A stretch of DNA of 11,466 nucleotides from DASQLQ01 sp035629935. GTDB taxonomy: Bacteria > Actinomycetota > CADDZG01 > WHSQ01. The notes under the pieces were generated by a model. It was not told the DNA's origin. It made no database searches and saw only the letters and a list, made by a program, of their open reading frames with translations. Of the stretch, positions 6,024 to 11,466 are shown one piece after another. The translations under genes were made by a program, and so were the position numbers. Every line of letters starts with the position of its first letter. Within the stretch, counting starts at the first letter, position 1. The DNA is taken from assembly GCA_035629935.1 (NCBI GenBank), contig DASQLQ010000130.1, positions 1 to 11,466 of the forward strand, given 5' to 3'.

Positions 6024-7001
6024 ATGCGCCGTTCTAAGCGGCTTTTTGCCGCTGCCATTTCTATCGTTCTCGGCACACTCTCGCTACCGCTGAGTACGGC
6101 TTCGGCGCGCTCGGACATTTGTCTTAACCACATCGTGAGTCCCGCATATGCGGGCACGGCGCGTGGCGAAACGATCCTCGGTTCATCCGACGGGGATGCG
6201 ATGGCGGGCAGGAGCGGTCACGACCAACTCATCGGCGCGTTCGGTTCCGATCGGATGTGTGGTGGGGCCGGCAACGACGTGCTGATCGGTGGGCCGGCGA
6301 AAGACCTACTCAATGGGGGGTGGGGAACCGATATCTGTTCGGGCGAGATCGTCTTCCGCTGTGAGGCCAGCCTCGATGACGACACCGACGGCGATGGCCG
6401 GCCCAATCGAGACGAGATCCGGAAAGGTGCCGACCCATTCGTCGCGCAGGACCGTCCTCCACTACCCCCGCCCCCCGTCTCACTTCCCGCCGCGGTGCCC
6501 GAGCCGGTCGACGCCAGCGTCGAGGTAGTGGGGAGCGGAGGCGGCGGCGGCGGTGGTGGTGGCGGTGGTGGTGGTGTGCCCAAAGACCGTTGCCCGATCA
6601 ACCCCGCGAGGGACGAGTGTGACCCCGACGGCGACGGAGTAAACAACGCCGACGAGACCACCAACGGCTCCGACCCCAACGATTCCTGCAACCCCGACAA
6701 CACGAGAGACGAATGCGATCTAGACGGTGACGGGGTCAACAACGGCGACGATGCCGACCCCAACGATTCCTGCAACCCCGACAACACGAGAGACGAATGC
6801 GATCCCGACGGTGACGGGCTCAACAACTTCGACGAGGTGAACACCCACGAGACCGATCCCGCGAACCCCGACTCTGACGGTGACGGACTCGATGATGGAG
6901 TGGAAGTAGGTGCGGGGACCGATCCCACCGACTTCTGCGACCCGATCACGATCAATCCGGGGTGCCCCGACGACCCCCTGCTGGGGCCGACGCCTGAGTA
7001 G
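6024..7001 (+). CDS. Exported RTX-like / thrombospondin type 3-like Asp-rich repeat protein
   Basis: A 325-residue protein with a Sec signal peptide (MRRSKR, hydrophobic core, cut near ASA at residue 29). Residues 62-106 contain about five RTX-like nonapeptides, e.g. GGAGNDVLI, with two or three degenerate. A first DTDGDG motif follows near 123, then a Pro-rich linker (about 147-165) and a run of 13 glycines (172-184). The C-terminal half has four DxDGDG motifs of thrombospondin type 3 character. Three C-x8-C pairs are present, two of them nearly identical. Both repeat types normally bind calcium, so this is probably a Ca-dependent extracellular or wall-associated protein. No LPXTG motif, C-terminal membrane helix or enzyme domain is visible, so attachment is unclear. 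The ATG has GGGAG (6014-6018) 5 nt upstream. It lies between the regulator and secA. Confidence 0.85.
   Translation: MRRSKRLFAAAISIVLGTLSLPLSTASARSDICLNHIVSPAYAGTARGETILGSSDGDAMAGRSGHDQLIGAFGSDRMCGGAGNDVLIGGPAKDLLNGGWGTDICSGEIVFRCEASLDDDTDGDGRPNRDEIRKGADPFVAQDRPPLPPPPVSLPAAVPEPVDASVEVVGSGGGGGGGGGGGGGVPKDRCPINPARDECDPDGDGVNNADETTNGSDPNDSCNPDNTRDECDLDGDGVNNGDDADPNDSCNPDNTRDECDPDGDGLNNFDEVNTHETDPANPDSDGDGLDDGVEVGAGTDPTDFCDPITINPGCPDDPLLGPTPE
6670..6804 (+). repeat. 84-bp in-frame tandem duplication inside the repeat protein
   Basis: Bases 6670-6720 recur identically at 6754-6804, an offset of 84 bp (28 codons), and the following roughly 30 bp are also close to identical. The repeat encodes the CNPDNTRDEC pair plus a DxDGDG calcium loop. 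Identity at synonymous positions indicates a recent duplication or gene conversion rather than old protein-level repeats. Confidence 0.85.
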
Positions 7002-7016
7002 GCCGCACGGCCGGGC

Positions 7017-7022
7017 CATAAT
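7017..7022 (+). promoter_or_regulatory. -10-like hexamer for secA
   Basis: CATAAT lies 9 nt before the secA ATG at 7032, in the 30-bp gap after the repeat protein. No Shine-Dalgarno precedes the ATG. This fits a leaderless or near-leaderless secA message; no clear -35 is visible. Confidence 0.4.
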
Positions 7023-7031
7023 GGTCAACCT

Positions 7032-9770
7032 ATGAGCATTGTTAGGAAGGTCCTCACCGCGGGTGAGGGCAAGAAGATCAAGGCCCTTTCGGCCATCGTG
7101 CCGCGGGTCAACGACCTCGAGCCCGAGATCCAGGCCCTCAGCGACGACGCCCTCCGAGGCAAGACTGCCGAGTTCCGGCAGCGCCTCGAGAACGGCGAGG
7201 ACACCGACTCGTTGCTTCCGGAGGCTTTTGCCGCCACTCGTGAGGCGGCCAGGCGGGTCATCGGGCAACGGCACTTCGACGTCCAGCTGATGGGCGGTGC
7301 AGCTCTGCATCGGGGCTGGATCGCCGAGATGAAGACCGGTGAAGGAAAGACCCTGACGTCGACCCTTGCGGTTTACCTCAATGCCCTGTGGGGCGAAGGG
7401 GTCCACCTTGTGACGGTCAACGACTATCTCGCGAAGCGTGACTCCGAATGGATGGGTCAGGTCTACAAGTTCCTCGGGATGACCACGGGTTTGATCCAGG
7501 CACAGATGGCACCGTCCGAGCGCCGGCCCGCTTACGCAGCCGACATCACTTACGGCACCAACAACGAGTTCGGATTCGACTATCTGCGCGACAACATGGT
7601 CACCGAGTACGAGAATCTCACGCAGCGCGGCCACTTCTTTGCCGTTGTGGACGAGGTCGACTCGATCCTCGTCGACGAGGCTCGTACTCCTCTGATCATC
7701 TCGGGAGCCGTGCAGGAATCGACGAAGTGGTACACGCAGTTCGCTCGCATCGGCCCCCGCTTGCAACCCGAGGTTCACTACGAAGTGGACGAGAAGAAGC
7801 GAACAGTGGCCATTTCCGAGGAGGGCGTTGCTCAGGTCGAACAGATCCTCGGTGTCGACAACCTCTACGACCACGTGAATGTCGACCTCGTGCATCACCT
7901 TCAAGCAGCTCTGCGGGCGAAAGAGCTCTACAAGAAAGACGTCGAGTATGTCGTCGAGCACGGCGAGGTAAAGATTGTCGACGAGTTCACGGGGCGCATC
8001 CTTCCCGGCCGTCGCTATTCGGAAGGGTTGCACCAAGCGATCGAAGCCAAAGAGGGTGTACGGATCAAGGAAGAGAACCAGACCCTCGCAACCATCACAC
8101 TCCAGAACTACTTCCGCATGTACGAGAAGTTGGGCGGCATGACCGGTACGGCCCAGACCGAAGCATCGGAGTTCGGGCATGTCTACCAACTCGAGGTGGC
8201 ACAGATCCCCACCAACCAGCCGATGATCCGCGCCGATGAGCAAGACGTCATCTACAAGACGGTCGATGCCAAGTGGGACGCGGTGGCTAAGGATGTCGCC
8301 GAACGTTACGAGAAGGGCCAGCCGGTCTTGATCGGAACCGTGTCAGTCGAGAAGTCCGAGATCCTTTCCCGCGTCCTCAACAAGCGAGGCATCCCGCATG
8401 AGGTGCTGAACGCCAAGAACCATGAGCGGGAGGCCGAGATCGTTGCACAGGCAGGCCGTCTCCAGGCGGTCACTGTTGCAACGAACATGGCCGGGCGAGG
8501 TGTCGACATCCTGCTCGGTGGTAACGCAGAGGGCATGGCCCGCGGCGAGATGAAGGCGGCCGGGTGGGACAACGACGCGTATCTCCTCGATGAGTACGAG
8601 GAGGCCGACAAGAAGACGTACGAAGAAGAGTTCAACCCGATGTTCGAGAAGTTCAAAGAGCAGACGGACACCGAACATGAAGAGGTCGTGGCGAAGGGCG
8701 GGCTGTACGTGCTCGGGACGGAGCGCCACGAATCTCGCCGGATCGACAACCAGCTGCGTGGTCGTTCGGGTCGCCAGGGGGATCCCGGGGAGAGCCGGTT
8801 CTACCTCTCCTTGGAAGACGATCTCATGCGTCTATTCGCGTCCGACCGCATCGCCGGGATGATGGAGAAACTCAAGATCCCCGATGACGTTCCCATCGAG
8901 GCAAAGATCGTTTCCCGAGCGATCCTGCGAGCCCAAACTCAAGTGGAGGGCATGAACTTCGAGATCAGGAAGAACGTCCTGAAGTACGACGAAGTCATGG
9001 ACAAGCAGCGCCAGATCATCTACGGAGAACGTCGCAAGATCCTCGAGGGTGAAGACATCCACGACCAGACCCTCGAGCTGGTGACCGATGTCGTCAGGTC
9101 GGCGGTCACCGAGGTTGCGAACCCAGACATCCACCCCGAGGAGTGGGAATGGGACGGCTTGTTCGCCAGGGTGCGTGAGATCTTTCCCACGAACCTCACG
9201 CCTGAGCAATTCGATGCGGCAAAAACCTCTTACGAGGAAGTCATCGAGACTTTCGTTGAGGACGCGGAGAAGGTTTATCAACAGCGAGAGGACGAACTCG
9301 GTGCCGAGCAACTGCGCGAGATCGAACGATTGGTCTTCCTGTCAGTCATCGATAACCGGTGGCGCGAGCACCTGTACGAGATGGACTACTTACAAGAGGG
9401 GATCGGTCTGCGGGCGGTAGGTCAGAGGGACCCCTTGGTCGAGTATCAGCGCGAGGGCTACGACATGTTCATCCAGATGCAAGAAGCCATCAAAGAGGAC
9501 TTCGCGCGGTACATCTTCCACGTCGAAGCGGTGCACGAAGAAGAGCAACAGAGGCCACAACAGGTTCGCCAAGAGCGGCGTCAGATCCCGATGGCGCAAC
9601 CGATGGCGCCTACTGCCGAAGGCGACGACGAGCTACCTGCAGCGGGGGGCGATGAGGGAGAGTTCGAACAGGCGAAGTCCGACAAGATCCCCCGCAACGC
9701 TCCCTGTCCTTGCGGTTCGGGAAAGAAGTACAAGCAGTGCCACGGTCGCCCGGGCGCCGCAGCTCTCTAG
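7032..9770 (+). CDS. secA: Preprotein translocase ATPase SecA
   Basis: A 912-residue SecA, the ATP-driven motor that pushes unfolded preproteins through SecYEG. Nucleotide-binding domain 1 carries the Walker A MKTGEGKT (100-107) and Walker B DEVD (207-210). TGTAQTE marks the crosslinking/NBD2 transition. NBD2 has TNMAGRGVDILLGGN and the arginine-finger stretch QLRGRSGRQGDPG. The helical scaffold and wing region follows. The C-terminus ends in an acidic linker and a SEC-C zinc motif CPCGSGKKYKQCH (C892, C894, C903, H904) that contacts lipids or partner proteins. The size fits the essential SecA1 type. It should export the signal-peptide proteins encoded here. The gene has its own -10-like element 9 nt from ATG and converges on the propeller gene 33 bp downstream. 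Confidence 0.98.
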   Translation: MSIVRKVLTAGEGKKIKALSAIVPRVNDLEPEIQALSDDALRGKTAEFRQRLENGEDTDSLLPEAFAATREAARRVIGQRHFDVQLMGGAALHRGWIAEMKTGEGKTLTSTLAVYLNALWGEGVHLVTVNDYLAKRDSEWMGQVYKFLGMTTGLIQAQMAPSERRPAYAADITYGTNNEFGFDYLRDNMVTEYENLTQRGHFFAVVDEVDSILVDEARTPLIISGAVQESTKWYTQFARIGPRLQPEVHYEVDEKKRTVAISEEGVAQVEQILGVDNLYDHVNVDLVHHLQAALRAKELYKKDVEYVVEHGEVKIVDEFTGRILPGRRYSEGLHQAIEAKEGVRIKEENQTLATITLQNYFRMYEKLGGMTGTAQTEASEFGHVYQLEVAQIPTNQPMIRADEQDVIYKTVDAKWDAVAKDVAERYEKGQPVLIGTVSVEKSEILSRVLNKRGIPHEVLNAKNHEREAEIVAQAGRLQAVTVATNMAGRGVDILLGGNAEGMARGEMKAAGWDNDAYLLDEYEEADKKTYEEEFNPMFEKFKEQTDTEHEEVVAKGGLYVLGTERHESRRIDNQLRGRSGRQGDPGESRFYLSLEDDLMRLFASDRIAGMMEKLKIPDDVPIEAKIVSRAILRAQTQVEGMNFEIRKNVLKYDEVMDKQRQIIYGERRKILEGEDIHDQTLELVTDVVRSAVTEVANPDIHPEEWEWDGLFARVREIFPTNLTPEQFDAAKTSYEEVIETFVEDAEKVYQQREDELGAEQLREIERLVFLSVIDNRWREHLYEMDYLQEGIGLRAVGQRDPLVEYQREGYDMFIQMQEAIKEDFARYIFHVEAVHEEEQQRPQQVRQERRQIPMAQPMAPTAEGDDELPAAGGDEGEFEQAKSDKIPRNAPCPCGSGKKYKQCHGRPGAAAL

Positions 9771-9773
9771 ATC

Positions 9774-9791
9774 AAAACGGCCGACCGGCCG
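9774..9791 (-). terminator. Intrinsic terminator of the propeller gene between convergent genes
   Basis: The stem CGGCC (9778-9782) / GGCCG (9787-9791) with a 4-nt loop is followed on the minus strand by TTTT (9777-9774), a standard intrinsic terminator. It lies in the 33-bp space between the secA stop and the convergent gene's stop. On the plus strand it has only a weak pyrimidine tail (CGTCACTCTTC), so it may also slow secA transcription. Confidence 0.65.
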
Positions 9792-9803
9792 CGTCACTCT
9801 TCA

Positions 9804-11012
9804 TCAGGCGGGCACTTCTTGCGCCGGCACCGGTGGATCGGGCGCCTTCGGAAGTTGCGCCCGCACCGCAACTTGGCTCACCGCGGAATCCGACAGGGGC
9901 GAGTGCTCTGCAGTCTCTGGATCCCAGACATGAAGCAGTCCGGCATCGATGCAAGACCCGTCGGGTTTGACCTCGAGTAGCAGCCGCCCGTCGGGAAGCC
10001 ACCCGAGAGGCCGGGTCTGCTCGCCGGCCACCGACCATTCGATCGGGACGGCGTCGCCCAGGATCCGGACGAAGGTTTCCGTGTGCTCCTTACAGGCTCC
10101 TCTACTGAACGCAACCGGTGGTCTCGACTTAGTGAAAGGAGAAATGACAGGCGGTCCAAGGATGTCCTCCGATTGCATGACCGTTGTGAGCTCTCCTTCG
10201 GTTAGCGCCCTGGTGTCGATACCTACGTCTTCTCCCGTGGCTATTCCGAGCTCGTGCAGATGGAAAGCGTCGTTATGCAATGCAGCGAAGAAGAGGTGTC
10301 GACCGTTCGACGAGAATTGAAGACCGGTGATGAAGGTCGCGTTCTCGCCGCGTGCTACCAGAAATGGATCGGCCCCCTCATTCGTCGCTATGTAGATCCC
10401 GAGCTGCCCCTTCTTGTTCATGCCTGCAACGGCGATGTGCGTCCCGGCTGGGTGATAGGCGAACGAGATGTGCTCCGCGAGAAATGAGATGTCTTCCGGT
10501 TGCCCTCCCGTCGCCGGAATCTTCAAGAGTCGCCGCCCACCGTTCTCCGAGTACACGATCGAGGTGCCCTGCGGACGCGACCAGTGAGCCGACTCGTTCT
10601 CGTTTTGCTCGAGGACGCGACGCCTCTTGTTACCGACGTATGTCGTGTTGTCAAGGAGAAGGCGATCGGCCCGTGGCCCCCATTCGGTGGCCGTGCCCGG
10701 CAAGTCGATCAAGCATCTAGGGGTCCCGCCATTGAGGCCGACAGACATGAGCCTCTCGTTCTGAACGAAGGTGATCCCAGGGACCGAACCAGAGGAGATC
10801 CCTCTGCAGCGAACGCCCGCGAGATCGGCAAGCTGGTTGTGAGTGCGGTCGAGCTCCTCCCGAAGGCGCTCGGCTTCGAGCTCTGCCGCAGCCTGATCGA
10901 GGACCGCCTGTAGAAGCCGGTCCTGGCGATCGGCCAGCTCGGCGCTCCGCCAGGTGTAGACGCCTGCCCCCGCTAAGAGCGCCGTGGCCAGGGCGATCGC
11001 CAAGGTCTTCAT
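9804..11012 (-). CDS. Membrane-anchored or exported TolB/WD40-like beta-propeller protein
   Basis: A 402-residue protein of unknown specific role. The N-terminus is a single hydrophobic helix (MKTLAIALATALLAGAGVYTW), acting as anchor or signal, followed by a heptad-like, Ala/Glu/Leu-rich coiled coil (about 24-63). The remainder has repeated blade-like segments typical of TolB/PD40 propellers, such as SAHWSRPQGTSIVYSENG, HISFAYHPAGTHIAVAG and GLQFSSNGRHLFFAA. These suggest a protein- or ligand-binding propeller outside the membrane. Four cysteines lie in the exported part. I chose ATG 11012-11010 because GGGAGGAAA precedes it at proper spacing. An upstream in-frame ATG at 11051 would add 13 residues and overlap an inverted repeat. 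No enzyme motif is visible. It is divergent from the right-edge exported gene and convergent with secA. Confidence 0.8.
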   Translation of the reverse strand: MKTLAIALATALLAGAGVYTWRSAELADRQDRLLQAVLDQAAAELEAERLREELDRTHNQLADLAGVRCRGISSGSVPGITFVQNERLMSVGLNGGTPRCLIDLPGTATEWGPRADRLLLDNTTYVGNKRRRVLEQNENESAHWSRPQGTSIVYSENGGRRLLKIPATGGQPEDISFLAEHISFAYHPAGTHIAVAGMNKKGQLGIYIATNEGADPFLVARGENATFITGLQFSSNGRHLFFAALHNDAFHLHELGIATGEDVGIDTRALTEGELTTVMQSEDILGPPVISPFTKSRPPVAFSRGACKEHTETFVRILGDAVPIEWSVAGEQTRPLGWLPDGRLLLEVKPDGSCIDAGLLHVWDPETAEHSPLSDSAVSQVAVRAQLPKAPDPPVPAQEVPA

Positions 11013-11035
11013 CGATTTCCTCCCACTTGCACTAG

Positions 11036-11053
11036 GGGTGAGCGTAGTCACCC
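11036..11053. promoter_or_regulatory. Perfect inverted repeat upstream of the propeller gene
   Basis: GGGTGA-GCGTAG-TCACCC is an 18-bp perfect inverted repeat 24 bp from the propeller ATG. It could be an operator or a leader hairpin. It overlaps the alternative upstream ATG, which argues for the downstream start. Confidence 0.4.
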
Positions 11054-11082
11054 GGCGGTTGTGGGGAGGGCTTTGGGTCGCG

Positions 11083-11180
11083 AAAAGTTCTCTGAATGCC
11101 GCAAAAGGCCCATATTGACTCCGTAGAGTGGTGGAGCGGACACAAAAAGTTACGAAATGCAGGTTTGCGCACCTTTTGCG
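11083..11180. promoter_or_regulatory. Divergent intergenic control region with spaced repeats
   Basis: The 233-bp gap between two divergent exported genes holds no further ORF of note. CGCAAAAGG (11100-11108) and CCTTTTGCG (11172-11180) are perfect inverted copies. AAAAGTT followed by GAATGC or GAAATGC occurs at 11083-11099 and 11145-11160. A TTGCGC pair lies at 11164 and 11176. The arrangement suggests sites for a regulator shared by both genes. Individual promoters cannot be assigned with confidence. Confidence 0.4.
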
Positions 11181-11245
11181 CTGGGGTAACTACTGCTCGT
11201 AGCTAGTCAGGTACGGAGAGTAGTAGTCAATGAGGAGGGGACAAG

Positions 11246-11466
11246 ATGGCACGGAGACTCACCACTGTTTCGGCAGCACTCACGGTCTTGGCGGCCGTGC
11301 TGGCACTTTTCATGGCGACCGCACTACCCGCCATGGCCCACCACAAAGAGGGCCACGACAACGGCAAGACGGAGTCATCCGACTCGGGCTCTGAGGATTC
11401 GGGCAAGGACAACGACGGCGACGCCGACTCCGATCCCGACACCTCCTACACCGAAGACAACGACTC
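11246..11466 (+). CDS. Exported Asp/Ser-rich protein, partial (N-terminus only)
   Basis: The first 73 codons of a gene cut by the right edge. The start ATG is well supported by AGGAGGGG at 11233-11240, 5 nt upstream. Residues 1-31 are a classic Sec signal peptide (MARR, hydrophobic core, AMA before HH). The mature part begins with a His/Lys/Glu stretch and turns into an acidic Ser/Asp/Gly sequence (DNDGDADSDPD) that resembles calcium-binding Asp-rich repeats like those in the 6024-7001 protein. No further domain is visible, so the function is open: surface repeat protein, adhesin, or an enzyme with an acidic N-terminal linker. It is divergent from the propeller gene and probably shares its control region. 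Confidence 0.8.
   Translation, partial: MARRLTTVSAALTVLAAVLALFMATALPAMAHHKEGHDNGKTESSDSGSEDSGKDNDGDADSDPDTSYTEDND

Noticed and set aside
6218..6955. 245-codon Ser/Pro-rich minus-strand frame opposite the repeat protein
   Set aside because: Its low-complexity Ser/Pro composition, including a proline run opposite the glycine codons, is the direct mirror of the Asp/Gly repeats, so it is a shadow.
6720..8243. 507-codon open frame on the minus strand opposite secA and the repeat protein
   Set aside because: It lies fully antisense to the clearly coding secA start and repeat protein; in high-GC genes the opposite frame is often open. Its sequence has no recognisable domain and it has no promoter or ribosome site I can see.
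1..11466. CRISPR array, tRNA, rRNA, transposase or prophage genes
   Set aside because: No regularly spaced repeats, tRNA cloverleaf, rRNA sequence, transposase or phage structural motifs were found on either strand.

Overview
The window looks like a chromosomal segment of a high-GC actinobacterium (Actinomycetota), possibly an uncultured lineage near Acidimicrobiia. The phylum call rests on a WhiB-family iron-sulfur regulator, which is confined to Actinobacteria and their phages. It also rests on the neighbourhood whiB / phosphomannomutase / Trm112-like / phosphoglucose-phosphomannose isomerase and on several genes that look leaderless. The class-level guess is inference. Most of the window is housekeeping, with several exported or calcium-binding-type accessory genes placed around it.

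Layout, left to right. Bases 1-276 hold no gene I can call with confidence. They contain a perfect 14-bp inverted repeat about 100 bp apart (33-46 and 150-163) with smaller hairpins inside, and a terminator-like hairpin (242-276). On the minus strand follow a GNAT acetyltransferase (277-954) and whiB (985-1254). A compact divergent promoter region separates whiB from a rightward operon of four overlapping genes: manB, a small secreted Cys-containing protein of unknown function, a Trm112-like zinc protein, and a bifunctional phosphoglucose/phosphomannose isomerase. comF follows from its own likely promoter. Next come an orphan NarL/FixJ-type response regulator, an exported protein with RTX-like and thrombospondin-type-3-like Asp-rich repeats, and secA. 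Convergent to secA is an exported or membrane-anchored beta-propeller protein. Divergent from that gene, at the right edge, starts a second exported Asp-rich protein, cut off by the window end.

How the parts relate. The manB/isomerase pair interconverts fructose-6-P, mannose-6-P and mannose-1-P (and glucose-6-P), feeding GDP-mannose and cell-envelope glycans. SecA is the motor of the export pathway that the four signal-peptide or N-anchor proteins here would probably use. An expression pattern recurs. GNAT, whiB, manB, comF and secA have a -10-like hexamer 6-9 nt before the start codon and no clear Shine-Dalgarno, as in leaderless mRNAs. The response regulator and the exported or anchored genes with their own leaders have purine-rich Shine-Dalgarno sequences.

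I see no complete undescribed multi-gene system. The best leads are the structured element at the left edge, the secreted gene embedded in the mannose operon, the repeat pair flanking the response-regulator promoter, the hybrid RTX/TSP3 protein with a recent internal duplication, and the symmetrical regulatory region between the two exported genes at the right.
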